Assembly (NCBI RefSeq): GCF_031954365.1
Contig: NZ_JAUSVZ010000011.1
DNA: 64,000 nt
Direction: 5' to 3' (one strand)
Origin: Brevibacillus aydinogluensis
GTDB lineage: Bacteria; Bacillota; Bacilli; Brevibacillales; Brevibacillaceae
Position numbers and translations under genes: made by a program. Shown in pieces: positions 45,420-53,759 of this stretch (its first letter is position 1; each line of letters opens with the position of its first letter). The notes beneath the pieces are model-generated. The model saw only the letters and a list, made by a program, of their open reading frames with translations. It had not been told where the DNA came from and made no database searches.

Positions 45420-45720
45420 CGTCATCCTCTACATCATCATGTGGATCGTTCCCGCCTGGGAATTCGGCGGACCTTTGATCGGTCTGGTAATTTCCGGATA
45501 CTTGAGCCTTATTTTCGGCATCCGCATCTGGCTGATCATGGCGGTTACCTTTCTTGTGACCTTTTGTTATTTCGAATTGCGTCTCGCCGAGTATACCATG
45601 TTCAATTCCTGGGAATTTAACGCACTCATGGCGTTTCACAGCGCCTGGAACGTGGCTCTGCTGATCTGGCTGATTGGTAAAGCGGTGCGAGCAATAAGAG
45701 GAAAGCGACCGAGGAACTGA
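45409..45720 (+). CDS. Small three-helix membrane protein
   Basis: A 103-residue membrane protein with three hydrophobic segments (PLIGLVISGYLSLIFGI, LIMAVTFLVTFCYF, NVALLIWLIGKAV). ATG 45409 lies inside the end of the lipase gene (overlap 11 bases), with AAAGGA upstream, so it is coupled to it. I do not recognise it; the coupling suggests a role with the exported lipase, such as accessory or immunity, which is conjecture. Confidence 0.7.
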   Translation: MSADVILYIIMWIVPAWEFGGPLIGLVISGYLSLIFGIRIWLIMAVTFLVTFCYFELRLAEYTMFNSWEFNALMAFHSAWNVALLIWLIGKAVRAIRGKRPRN

Positions 45721-45875
45721 CGAGTGGCTGGGCGTCAGGCACACTGTCCTCAGGATGATTCTGCTGAGCGTTGAGCGTAGCTGCAAATGGCCAGACACGC
45801 CGAAAAATTGCGCCTCACACTGTTTCCAGGTAGAATATGCTGTAAGAAACAACGGGTCAAAAGAGGGTGGATCAC

Positions 45876-46373
45876 GTGGACATTTTTGACAGCAAATCTG
45901 GCGGTTTTACGATCGTGAGCGGAAAAACGAACGTGCACGGCGGTTATGGGCAGGGGGTGCTTGACCTGAGCGCTGTCTCCTCCGTTATCATTGACGGGGA
46001 CAAGGCTTACATCGACATGGGTGCTATGCATGCAAAAAGCGCCGTGGAAAAAGGCGTCAAGTGGACGACCAACAAGGAAGAGGTGCCCAACGGCAAGCCG
46101 TATTGGGTGGTTTGGGTAACGGTTGACCGCAACGATTCGGGGCCGTATTACGCCGGGGTAACCGCCTGCTACATGGAGATTGACCGGGAGGCTCGGCGCG
46201 GATACAAAATTTTGGCCGACCATGTCAACCGAATGGACTACTCGATGAAACGGCGCATCATGGTGTCAGAGCTAAACGACACGGAAAAAGCGGCGCTGAA
46301 AAAGCTGTTGATGGAACACAACCCGGCGATGTGGGAGAATTCCAGCGAGGAACTGAAGCAGGCGTTGGCGTAA
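45876..46373 (+). CDS. ywhD: YwhD-family protein
   Basis: A 165-residue protein resembling B. subtilis YwhD: DIFDSKSGGFTIVSGKT at the start, GGYGQGVLDLSAVS, and AYIDMGAMHAKSAVEKGVKW. Function unknown. I start at GTG 45876 after AGAGGGTGG, rather than GTG 45867, which lies inside that ribosome site. In Bacillus ywhD is near ywhE (a PBP), speE and speB, exactly as here. Confidence 0.83.
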   Translation: MDIFDSKSGGFTIVSGKTNVHGGYGQGVLDLSAVSSVIIDGDKAYIDMGAMHAKSAVEKGVKWTTNKEEVPNGKPYWVVWVTVDRNDSGPYYAGVTACYMEIDREARRGYKILADHVNRMDYSMKRRIMVSELNDTEKAALKKLLMEHNPAMWENSSEELKQALA

Positions 46374-46470
46374 AGTTGGCGTTATAAAGCAGGACGTGCA
46401 CGTGCACGGTTGAGCCTTTCGTTCGGTCCATCCTGTTGTCTGGTTGGGCGAAGCTCAGCGTGTAGACAAA

Positions 46471-46612
46471 GTCCGCGGCGCATGGGAGATCGGGCCCGCT
46501 CGCTCGCTTGACGCCCAGCACAGAAGCGGATGAAGGCCGCTCCAAAACGAGACGCGGGCAGGGGACAAACATCTGGGTATTTCGAGGAAGTGAGACTTGT
46601 GTCCTTGTTGAT
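46471..46612 (-). repeat. Copy B of the dispersed intergenic repeat
   Basis: The minus strand here matches 13570-13713 at about 70 percent over 140 bases, so the two copies are inverted relative to one another and 33 kb apart. No gene overlaps it. The rest of the gap (46374-47069) holds the candidate RNA at 46862-46937. Confidence 0.6.
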
Positions 46613-46826
46613 TCCCGCGTCTTCGTTTTTCCGCTGAGTCGGTCGTCAAAGGAGCTCGCTTGGCCCAACCCTTCATGCGACGCACATTGTCTTCCGCTTC
46701 GGTTGATGAACAGGCAGGCCTTTCGGCCTGGAAATCATTTTTTGTGGACGCTAACTCAATGAACCGTTTGTCTTCAGTATGGAAGCTGTAAATCTTGAAC
46801 GGAATGTGAACAAATTGTGAAATCAA

Positions 46827-46855
46827 TTGTTAGTCGTATTGAAGTCAGGTAAACT
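46827..46855 (+). promoter_or_regulatory. Promoter of a candidate small RNA
   Basis: TTGTTA (46827-46832), 17 bases, TAAACT (46850-46855). No start codon follows before the terminator at 46891. Confidence 0.45.
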
Positions 46856-46861
46856 TATTTC

Positions 46862-46937
46862 CATAGCTGTATACATGTACACTAGGTCAGCAAACAGGAA
46901 AAGAGCCCGTCTCTCTTTTCCTGTTTGTCTTTTTTTA
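46862..46937 (+). ncRNA. Candidate small RNA of about 75 nucleotides
   Basis: Between the promoter above and a very strong terminator there is no ribosome site or frame. The 5' part holds TGTATACATGTACA, the 3' half is a 15-bp hairpin (CAAACAGGAAAAGAG, 7-base loop, CTCTTTTCCTGTTTG) with a T run. A read-through terminator of ywhD, 520 bases upstream, is the alternative. Confidence 0.4.
46891..46936 (+). terminator. Strong terminator without an obvious gene
   Basis: Perfect 15-bp stem, 7-base loop, then TCTTTTTTT. Confidence 0.88.
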
Positions 46938-47069
46938 CGAAAACGTTTGCTTCGCTGTGTTTGCTGCTGATCCGTGATGTTGTTGGAGCATTTTTCAGCG
47001 CATGTCCTGTCCGCAGATGCGTGAAACTAGGAAAGCACGGCCACACTGTTGACGGAAGGGGCGTTGAAG

Positions 47070-47342
47070 ATGACCGACCGTATACAAGGGGGAGAGCTGC
47101 CGGGGAACGACGCTCAGGCAGGTCACGACCATTTCGTGCGGCACGGCGGCGTCCATTTTCGCACGCACGTGTCTCCCCAGGAAATCAACAACTTTGTCCG
47201 CAAGTTGCCGGCCGGAAAACGGGAGAGCCTGTTTGAAGTGCTGGATGAGCTTGACCGCGCCGGGCTGATCACCATTTGCAATGACCACGTGTTTGCCGAT
47301 GGCAACGGCGTCGTGGGGGGCGGCGAAGAAGCGGCCCGCTGA
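47070..47342 (+). CDS. Small hypothetical protein
   Basis: A 90-residue soluble protein with histidines near the middle (GHDHFVRHGGVHFRTHV) and a helical segment (SPQEINNFVRKLPAGKRESLFEVLDELDRAGL). ATG 47070 follows GGAAGGGG at about ten bases; an upstream TTG is possible. I do not recognise it. A terminator follows. Confidence 0.62.
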   Translation: MTDRIQGGELPGNDAQAGHDHFVRHGGVHFRTHVSPQEINNFVRKLPAGKRESLFEVLDELDRAGLITICNDHVFADGNGVVGGGEEAAR

Positions 47343-47377
47343 CGACAAAGAAGAATCAGCCCCCTGACGGAAAAGAG

Positions 47378-47424
47378 GGCTGTCCCCGGCAGTTTCGTTC
47401 TGCCGTGCAGGACAGCCTTTTTTT
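47378..47424. terminator. Terminator between the small gene and the PBP
   Basis: GGCTGTCC (47378-47385) pairs with GGACAGCC (47410-47417), with an inner GGCAG/CTGCC, then seven T. The minus side is T-rich too, so it may serve both convergent genes. Confidence 0.82.
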
Positions 47425-47428
47425 GTGC

Positions 47429-49480
47429 CTACTCGGTCGGTTTCCACCAACTGCCCATGCGCTGCCAGAACGACGGGGTGTCCGGAGGCGGGAGCGGCGT
47501 GGGCGTTTCATGGTTGGGGAGGTGATCGGTGCAGTACTCCTGCGGCTCGGTACCTTTGGCAAAGTAGAACAACTGCGGGTTGGGGCAGTGCTCCGTCGCC
47601 AGCTTGCCCGATGCCGGATCGATGTACACCGACACCACCCCTGCCGGCATGTCAAACAAGGCGGGAGGCTGGTCTTTCAGCGCACTTTCCATGAACTGCG
47701 CCCAGATTTTTTTGGAGAGGTAGCCTTCGGTGACATCGTCCACTTTTTGGTTTTTGTCGTATCCCACCCAGACGGTGGTGACCAACTGCGGCGTAAATCC
47801 GCTGAGCCAGGCGTCGTAATCGGTGGAGCCGGTTTTGCCTGCGACGGGCCTGTTCAATTCGCCCGCCACCCGGTGGCCTGTGCCGCCCGGTTCAAACACG
47901 CTCTGCATCAGATTGATCAGCAGTGCCGAGGCCACCGGATCGGCCACTCTGGTTTTCTCCGGTTTTTCCTCGACGAGCACGTTTCCCTGGCTGTCCTCAA
48001 TCCGCGTGATGGCAATGGGCTTCACCCGCTCCCCTTTGTTGGCGATGGTGACGTAGGCGGTGTTCAATTCAAGCGGGGAGACGAGCGACGTGCCCAGGGC
48101 CAGCGAGGGTACAGCCTGCAGCTTGCTGGTGATCCCCAGCTCGCGGGCCTGATCCACCACTTTTTGCGGGGTGAGATGGTCGATTGTCTTGACCGCGTAG
48201 ATGTTGTCCGAAGTCTTGATCGCCTCCCGCATGTTGATATAGGCATGGGCATAGCGCTCCCCAAAGTTTTTCGGGATGTAGGTCTTGCCGTTGTCGTAGG
48301 TGAACACGGTCGGTTCGCTTTTCATCTGCGTCAGCGGCGTAAAGCCGTTTTGCAGGGCGGCCAGGTACAAGATCGGCTTGAACGCAGAGCCCGGCTGCCG
48401 CATGCTCAATGCCCGGTTGTACTGGCTTTTGGTGTAGTCACGTCCGCCCACCATCGCCTTGATGTGGCCGGTGGCCGGGTCCATGGCAACCAGCGCCACC
48501 TGCAGATCGGGTTTGTCTTTCGGCAGCACTTTGGCGATGATGTCTTCCGCTTTTTTCTGCATCACCGGGTCCAGGGTCGTGTGGATTTTCAGTCCTCCGT
48601 GGATAAAGGTCTCTTCGTCGATGCCGTATTTGTTCTTCACCAGGTTGGCAATGTAATCGCGAAAATAAGGGGCTTGTTCAGCCGCGGCTTCGGTGTTGCG
48701 CTCCTTTAGCTTGATCGGTTCGGCATACGCCTGCTCCGCCTGTTCCGGCGTAATGTAGCCGGAGCGGACCATGGCCTGGAGAATCACCTGCTGCCGCGAT
48801 TTGGCCTTGTCAAAGTCCACGTAGGGAGAGTAGTACGACGGCCCTTTGGGGATGCCGGCCAACAAGGCGCTTTCTGCCAGCGTCAGATCCTTGGCGTCTT
48901 TGCCGAAGTACGTTTGCGCGGCGGCCTGGGCGCCGTAAGCGGAATGGCCGTAGTAGATCTGGTTCATGTACATCTCCAGGATTTCGTCCTTGCTGTAATT
49001 TAGTTCCAACTGGATGGCCAACAGCGCTTCCTTTATCTTGCGCTCCCAGGTCTTGTCCATCGAGAGATACAGGTTTCGCGCCAATTGCTGCGTGATCGTG
49101 CTGGCTCCCTGCCGCTTTTCCATGTGGATCACGTCCACGTAGGCGGCCCGAGCCAGACGCAGCCAGTCGATGCCGTAGTGCTTGTGGAAGGAACGGTCTT
49201 CGATGGCGATCGTCGCCTGCACCAGGAAGGGGGAGATGTCCTTCAGCGGGACGACAAACCGGTTCTGGCCGCGGTGCAGCGTATCCAGCACCTCACCGTT
49301 GCTGGCGTAAATGGTCGTCGTCTGATTGATCGAGACTGCCGGCAGCGGCTGCGAACGGAGGTAGAGAATCAGCAGCAGGGCGGCAAACGAACAGCACAAT
49401 AGGCTGAGTATGAATAATTTTATGAATTTCTTCGCCCAACGCAGATAGCGGAGCAGCGGGGCTTCCCGGATTACTTCCAT
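47429..49480 (-). CDS. pbpG: Class A penicillin-binding protein (PBP1A family)
   Basis: A 683-residue bifunctional peptidoglycan synthase. A membrane anchor near residues 18-42, then the glycosyltransferase domain with EDRSFHKHYGID, the GASTITQQLARN motif and KDEILEMYMNQIYYG, then the transpeptidase with SxxK in RQPGSAFKPILY, SxN in KTSDNIYAV and KTG in VAGKTGSTDYD. The catalytic motifs are all intact. ATG 49480 follows AGAGAGGAC. In B. subtilis ywhE (pbpG) sits between ywhD and speE, as here; that context underlies the symbol. Confidence 0.93.
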   Translation of the reverse strand: MEVIREAPLLRYLRWAKKFIKLFILSLLCCSFAALLLILYLRSQPLPAVSINQTTTIYASNGEVLDTLHRGQNRFVVPLKDISPFLVQATIAIEDRSFHKHYGIDWLRLARAAYVDVIHMEKRQGASTITQQLARNLYLSMDKTWERKIKEALLAIQLELNYSKDEILEMYMNQIYYGHSAYGAQAAAQTYFGKDAKDLTLAESALLAGIPKGPSYYSPYVDFDKAKSRQQVILQAMVRSGYITPEQAEQAYAEPIKLKERNTEAAAEQAPYFRDYIANLVKNKYGIDEETFIHGGLKIHTTLDPVMQKKAEDIIAKVLPKDKPDLQVALVAMDPATGHIKAMVGGRDYTKSQYNRALSMRQPGSAFKPILYLAALQNGFTPLTQMKSEPTVFTYDNGKTYIPKNFGERYAHAYINMREAIKTSDNIYAVKTIDHLTPQKVVDQARELGITSKLQAVPSLALGTSLVSPLELNTAYVTIANKGERVKPIAITRIEDSQGNVLVEEKPEKTRVADPVASALLINLMQSVFEPGGTGHRVAGELNRPVAGKTGSTDYDAWLSGFTPQLVTTVWVGYDKNQKVDDVTEGYLSKKIWAQFMESALKDQPPALFDMPAGVVSVYIDPASGKLATEHCPNPQLFYFAKGTEPQEYCTDHLPNHETPTPLPPPDTPSFWQRMGSWWKPTE

Positions 49481-49620
49481 GTCCTCTCTAGTCCTTTCCC
49501 CTCATATTTTTTCGAATCGGGACATACTAACCAAACGATAGGGTTACTGTCTAGTATGGGACAAACTCCGGTTGGATAAACTTAACGGCCGCGCCGGGCA
49601 GCGCGTCTCGCAAAAATTGC

Positions 49621-49648
49621 TTGCATTTTGGGAGGCAGCCACTATAAT
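49621..49648 (+). promoter_or_regulatory. speE promoter
   Basis: TTGCAT (49621-49626), 16 bases, TATAAT (49643-49648), leaving a leader of about 120 bases before speE. Confidence 0.6.
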
Positions 49649-49685
49649 TTTCTTGGCAGATACGAATGGCAGCGGTCTGGACTAA

Positions 49686-49718
49686 TTTGGCAGGGACTGG
49701 CCGCTATCTCCTGCCAAA
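49686..49718 (+). promoter_or_regulatory. Leader hairpin before speE
   Basis: TTTGGCAGG (49686-49694) pairs perfectly with CCTGCCAAA (49710-49718), and a CCGGC/GGCCGG-rich second hairpin follows at 49719-49734. Possible RNA-level control; no known riboswitch recognised. Confidence 0.4.
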
Positions 49719-49776
49719 CCGGCGTCGGCCGGGGTCTTTCAATACCAATGCGGTTAGTTAAGGAGGGTACATAATC

Positions 49777-50616
49777 ATGAACATGGAACTGTGGTACACC
49801 GAAAAACAAACGGAAAATCACGGTATTACGACAAAGATTACCGAGACGTTGTACAGCGAGAAAACCGAATTTCAACAATTGGATATCATCAACACCAAGC
49901 AGTTCGGCCGCATGCTCGTTCTCGACGGCATGGTCATGACCACTGATGTGGACGAGTTTGTCTACCACGAAATGATCGCCCACGTTGCCCTCAACACCCA
50001 CCCGAACCCGAAAAAGGTGCTCGTCGTGGGCGGTGGCGACGGCGGTGCCATTCGCGAAATCGTCAAACACCCCTCCGTGGAAAAAGCCGTATTGGCGGAA
50101 ATTGACGGTGGCGTGATCGAGGCCAGCAAAAAGTTTTTCCCGGCCATCGCCAGTGAGCTGTCCGGTAATCCGAAAGTGGACGTGCAGGTGATCGACGGCA
50201 TCAAGCACATTCACGACCACAAAGGCGAGTACGACGTGATCATGGTCGACTCCACCGAGCCGGTCGGACCGGCTGTAGGCCTGTTTGAGAAAGGATTTTA
50301 CCAAGGCATTTACGACGCGTTGAAACCGGATGGCATCATGGTGGCGCAGACCGAGTCCCCGTGGTTCAACCGCGACTTGATCAAACGCGTGTTCAAGGAT
50401 ATTAAATCGATTTTTCCGATCACCCGTCTGTATACGTGCAGCATCCCGACCTATCCGTCCGGCCTGTGGAGCTTTACGATCGGCTCCAAACAGTACGATC
50501 CGCTGGAAGTGGATGCGAGCAAGATCAAGGATTTGAACACCAAGTACTACAATGCGGAGGTTCACTACGCCGCGTTCAAGCTGCCCAACTTCGTGGCCGA
50601 GCTGACCCGCGACTAA
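49777..50616 (+). CDS. speE: Spermidine synthase
   Basis: A 279-residue aminopropyltransferase making spermidine from putrescine and decarboxylated S-adenosylmethionine. The nucleotide-binding motif VLVVGGGDGGAIREI is near residue 80, with the catalytic acid in MVDSTEPVGPA and TESPWF nearby. The ATG follows AAGGAGGG. First gene of a speE-speB operon; the 21-base gap to speB indicates cotranscription. Size and motifs match B. subtilis SpeE. Confidence 0.95.
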   Translation: MNMELWYTEKQTENHGITTKITETLYSEKTEFQQLDIINTKQFGRMLVLDGMVMTTDVDEFVYHEMIAHVALNTHPNPKKVLVVGGGDGGAIREIVKHPSVEKAVLAEIDGGVIEASKKFFPAIASELSGNPKVDVQVIDGIKHIHDHKGEYDVIMVDSTEPVGPAVGLFEKGFYQGIYDALKPDGIMVAQTESPWFNRDLIKRVFKDIKSIFPITRLYTCSIPTYPSGLWSFTIGSKQYDPLEVDASKIKDLNTKYYNAEVHYAAFKLPNFVAELTRD

Positions 50617-50637
50617 GGATTGGGAGGAAGAAACAAG

Positions 50638-51510
50638 ATGCGTTTTGACGAAGCGTATTCCGGCAACGTCTTTATCCGCAGCCATGGCAGCTACGAGGAG
50701 AGCCAGGCGGTCATCTACGGTATGCCGATGGACTGGACGGTCAGTTTCCGTCCCGGTTCCCGTTTCGGCCCGGCCCGCATCCGCGAGGTCTCGATCGGTC
50801 TGGAAGAGTACAGCCCGTATCTGGACAGACTGCTGGAAGACGTAAAGTATTTCGATGCGGGGGATATTCCCCTGCCGTTTGGCAACGTAGAGGGCAGCCT
50901 GGATGCGATCCGCACGTTTGTCAGCAAAATTTTGGCGGACGGCAAGTTTCCGATCGGTCTGGGCGGCGAACACCTGGTGACCTGGCCGGTAATTCAGGCT
51001 GTGTACGAAAAGTACAAGAGCGACCTGGTCATCTTCCACTTTGACGCCCACACCGACCTGCGCGACCATTACGAGGGGTATGAGTACTCCCACTCCACGC
51101 CGATCAAAAAGGCGTGCGATCTGATCGGCGGCAAAAACGTCTATTCGTTTGGCATCCGCAGCGGGATGAAGGAAGAGTTTGAGTGGGCGAAAGAAAACAT
51201 GCACCTGTACAAGTACGACGTGCTGGAGCCGGTCAAACAGGTGCTGCCGACGATTGGCAACCGCCCGATCTACCTGACGATCGACATCGACGTGCTTGAC
51301 CCTGCATACGCGCCGGGTACCGGCACGACCGAGGCGGGCGGCATCACCTCCCGCGAACTGCTGGAGACCATTCACTACATGGCGAAAAACGGCGCCAACG
51401 TGATCGGCTGTGACCTGGTGGAAGTGGCACCGGTCTACGATCACAGCGAGATGACCCAGATTGTGGCGTCCAAGATCGTGCGCGAGCTGATTCTGGGCTT
51501 TGTAAAATAA
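50638..51510 (+). CDS. speB: Agmatinase
   Basis: A 290-residue ureohydrolase converting agmatine to putrescine and urea, feeding SpeE. Its dimanganese ligands are in GGEHLVTWP, FHFDAHTDLRDHYEG and TIDIDVLDPAYAPGTGTTEAGG, all intact. ATG 50638 follows GGGAGGAAG. An in-frame TTG at 50620 would place the start inside the ribosome site and is rejected. With speE it completes arginine-to-spermidine synthesis after arginine decarboxylase, which is not in the window. Confidence 0.95.
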   Translation: MRFDEAYSGNVFIRSHGSYEESQAVIYGMPMDWTVSFRPGSRFGPARIREVSIGLEEYSPYLDRLLEDVKYFDAGDIPLPFGNVEGSLDAIRTFVSKILADGKFPIGLGGEHLVTWPVIQAVYEKYKSDLVIFHFDAHTDLRDHYEGYEYSHSTPIKKACDLIGGKNVYSFGIRSGMKEEFEWAKENMHLYKYDVLEPVKQVLPTIGNRPIYLTIDIDVLDPAYAPGTGTTEAGGITSRELLETIHYMAKNGANVIGCDLVEVAPVYDHSEMTQIVASKIVRELILGFVK

Positions 51511-51526
51511 CAGACGGTACCACAAG

Positions 51527-51558
51527 CGTCCCCGGTTTCACACTGGGGGCGTTTTTTT
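51527..51558 (+). terminator. speE-speB terminator
   Basis: CGTCCCCGG (51527-51535) pairs with CTGGGGGCG (51543-51551), one G-T pair, then seven T. Confidence 0.82.
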
Positions 51559-51621
51559 GTCGGGTGGGGCGGAAGCACACGTGATGACGGGCGTTTGGGG
51601 GTCTATTATAAAACTTTTTTA

Positions 51622-51650
51622 TTTACAAAATTAAAAATATTGCGTATGAT
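51622..51650 (+). promoter_or_regulatory. Promoter of the third MFS gene
   Basis: TTTACA (51622-51627), 17 bases, TATGAT (51645-51650), in an AT-rich patch. Confidence 0.65.
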
Positions 51651-51691
51651 GGTGGCAAATCCTTCCACATGCAGTTCAGGGGGCGCATTCC

Positions 51692-52936
51692 ATGAGAGAA
51701 GTGTTTGCCAACCGTCAGTTTCGCAAGCTGTTTTTTTCCAACCTGTTTTCCGGCTTTGGTCAGGGAATGACCATGATCGGCATTGCCTGGTACTTGGTGG
51801 AAACGACCGGATCAGCCGAGCTGCTCGGCTCCACGATGTTTGTCTCGGCTGTGCTGATGTTTGTGGTCGGCCCGTATATCGGCACGTTGATCGACCGTTT
51901 TTCCCGCAAACGGATGCTGCTGGCGGAGCATGTGATCGGCTTTGCCGTGCTGGCCGCCCTCGCGATGTGGGGCTTTTTCGGTCCGTATACCAAGTGGATG
52001 CTGGTCGCCGTCTACCTGGTGACGACCCTGATGTTTCAGATTCATTACCCGTCGCAGTCGGCGCTTGTCCAGGAAATGTTTGAGCCGCGGCACTACAACG
52101 ACATCAACAGCCTGCTGGAGATTGAGGGACAGACGTCGTCCGTGCTGGCCGGGGGGATCGCAGGGTTTCTCCTGGAGGCATACGGGCTGCATGTCGTTTT
52201 GCTGATTAACGCCTGTACGTATCTGGCAGCCTTCGGTCTCATGGCCACCATGGCCTACACCTTTACCCTGGAGCGGGAAGTCCGGAACAACAGCGGGGTC
52301 AACTGGGTGGGCCAACTGCTCCAAAGCTGGCATTACATACGGGAAAAACGGGGCTTTCTCCTGTTTGGCATCGCGGCGTTGATGCCGTTTATTGCGGTGA
52401 TGGCCGGCAACTTGTTGAAGCCTGTTTACGTGAATCAGACCTTGAAAGCGGACGTGACGGTGTTTTCGCTCGGAGAAACGGCATACGCCATCGGCGCGGT
52501 GGCGGCCGGATTCCTGGTTGCTGCCGTGACAAGGAAGTACGGCCAGGTTCCGGCGATGGTTGGCAACACGCTGCTGTTTGCTGTCGTCATGGCAGTCATG
52601 GTGGCGCTGCCCTACGGATGGGCCCTGATTGGCGCCTACATGGTGTTCGGCTGGTGCAATGCTTCTGTCCGGCTTATCCGGCAGTCGCTGTACATGACGG
52701 TCGTGCCGAAGCCGTTCATGGGACGGGTCATGAGCTTTTTCAATTCACTCGGGATGATGATGCGCTTGCTCCTGATCGGCGTGTTTACGTGGATGATTGA
52801 CCGGACCGGGGCCGGGATGGGGTACCTCGTGCTAGCCGGACTGCTGCTGCTCGCCGCCGTCGGGATTGTGGGAACGATGCGCCATCTGCTGGATGAGCAG
52901 TCCGGTCAGTCGGCGGTTGCAACAAAAGAGCGATGA
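51692..52936 (+). CDS. MFS transporter, EntS/MFS_3 type
   Basis: A 414-residue major facilitator of a different branch from the two earlier ones: N-terminus MREVFANRQFRKLFFSNLFSGFG, loop GTLIDRFSRKRMLL, and VALPYGWALIGAYMVFGWCN later. This branch exports siderophores, drugs and similar compounds. ATG 51692 follows AGGGGGCG. Substrate unknown. The gene is 48 bases before a DUF1934 gene and may be cotranscribed with it. Confidence 0.85.
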   Translation: MREVFANRQFRKLFFSNLFSGFGQGMTMIGIAWYLVETTGSAELLGSTMFVSAVLMFVVGPYIGTLIDRFSRKRMLLAEHVIGFAVLAALAMWGFFGPYTKWMLVAVYLVTTLMFQIHYPSQSALVQEMFEPRHYNDINSLLEIEGQTSSVLAGGIAGFLLEAYGLHVVLLINACTYLAAFGLMATMAYTFTLEREVRNNSGVNWVGQLLQSWHYIREKRGFLLFGIAALMPFIAVMAGNLLKPVYVNQTLKADVTVFSLGETAYAIGAVAAGFLVAAVTRKYGQVPAMVGNTLLFAVVMAVMVALPYGWALIGAYMVFGWCNASVRLIRQSLYMTVVPKPFMGRVMSFFNSLGMMMRLLLIGVFTWMIDRTGAGMGYLVLAGLLLLAAVGIVGTMRHLLDEQSGQSAVATKER

Positions 52937-52983
52937 GGCGTACAATGGACGGGTACAAGCAGAACGGGAAGTGAGGACGATCC

Positions 52984-53412
52984 ATGCAAGACGTGCTGAT
53001 CACCCTGACCGCCAGACAGCGCACGGGAGGAGATTGGGAGGAAACAATCTATCGCTATGCCGGCCGATGCGTGGAAAAGACAGGCGGCTGGTATCTGACG
53101 TACAAGGAGCAGCTGGAAGGGGCCGGCGAGGTGAGCACGACGCTGAAGCTGGCAGACGGGACGGTCACCCTGCTGAGACAGGGCGACGTGCAGACGAAAC
53201 AGCAGTTTCAGCAGGGCATGAGCCACCAGACGACCTACCGCAGTCCCTACGGGCTGTTTTCGATGGAGACCCATACACGCAAGCTGCGCATCCGGCATGA
53301 GCAGGGAAGGCCGGTCCAGGTAAGAGTAGCTTACCAGCTGTGGCTGAACAGCCAGTATATCGGCGAGCACGAACTGACGCTGAATGTGGAGTGGCCCTCC
53401 GCGACACACTGA
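52984..53412 (+). CDS. ywiB: DUF1934 (YwiB-like) protein
   Basis: A 142-residue beta-barrel protein of the DUF1934/YwiB family; DVLITLTARQRTGGDWEE and WYLTYKEQLEGAGEVSTTLKL, then LSLWLNSQ-like YQLWLNSQYIGEHELTLNVEW are characteristic. Calycin-like fold of unknown function. ATG 52984 follows GTGAGGACG. In Bacillus ywiB precedes argS; here it does not, which separates this neighbourhood from the B. subtilis order. Confidence 0.82.
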   Translation: MQDVLITLTARQRTGGDWEETIYRYAGRCVEKTGGWYLTYKEQLEGAGEVSTTLKLADGTVTLLRQGDVQTKQQFQQGMSHQTTYRSPYGLFSMETHTRKLRIRHEQGRPVQVRVAYQLWLNSQYIGEHELTLNVEWPSATH

Positions 53413-53450
53413 ACAAATCAAGCGGTCATAACCAACCATTGGCGATAATC

Positions 53451-53591
53451 TTGTGCAAACTGGTGTACTTGGAGTAAAATGATGCTAGAAAACACAAGCA
53501 GCAGAAAGGTTGCAAGCAATCGCCTGCGACCAGGCTGGTACCGTTGGTGGAAAAGAATCACAAAGGTCGGCAAACCGATGCGATTCTTTTT
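53451..53591 (+). ncRNA. Candidate noncoding RNA with promoter and terminator
   Basis: A promoter (TTGTGC 53451-53456, 18 bases, TAAAAT 53475-53480) precedes about 105 noncoding bases that fold into a GGTTGC/GCGACC hairpin and end in a terminator (AAAAGAATC 53551-53559 with GATTCTTTT 53582-53590). A short AGGCTGGTACCG recalls the T-box, but the leader is too short. A leader of the downstream antisense RNA is an alternative. Confidence 0.38.
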
Positions 53592-53601
53592 GGGCCAAGC
53601 G

Positions 53602-53759
53602 TGGTATGATAGGAACAGCAGATGCATATGGTAAAAAAGGCTACAGATGAGGCGACATCTGCAGCCTTGTACAATAGCTGCTCCCTTTACGGGATCGGCT
53701 CAGAATTTGACCGAAGTGACCTCCGGTTCTCAACTCAAGGGGAGGTCACTTCTTTTTTT
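53602..53759 (+). ncRNA. Antisense antitoxin RNA
   Basis: An extended -10 promoter (TG-G-TATGAT, 53602-53610) starts a plus-strand RNA ending at the perfect terminator GAAGTGACCTCC (53713-53724)/GGAGGTCACTTC (53741-53752) plus seven T. It has no frame with a ribosome site. Its 3' end overlaps the stop of the minus-strand toxin gene, and the two transcripts would share over 100 complementary bases, as in RatA/txpA. Confidence 0.55.
53633..53668 (-). terminator. Toxin mRNA terminator
   Basis: On the minus strand a 13-bp stem (AAGGCTGCAGATG region with CATCTGTAGCCTT, one mismatch) is followed by six T. It lies 78 bases after the toxin stop. Confidence 0.75.

Noticed and set aside
49642..51525. 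627-codon minus-strand open frame
   Set aside because: Antisense to speE and speB, which carry all active-site motifs.
53530..53560. AGGCTGGTACCG as a T-box
   Set aside because: Only partly matches the AGGGTGGNACCGCG motif and the upstream leader is too short for a T-box stem I; no synthetase gene follows.
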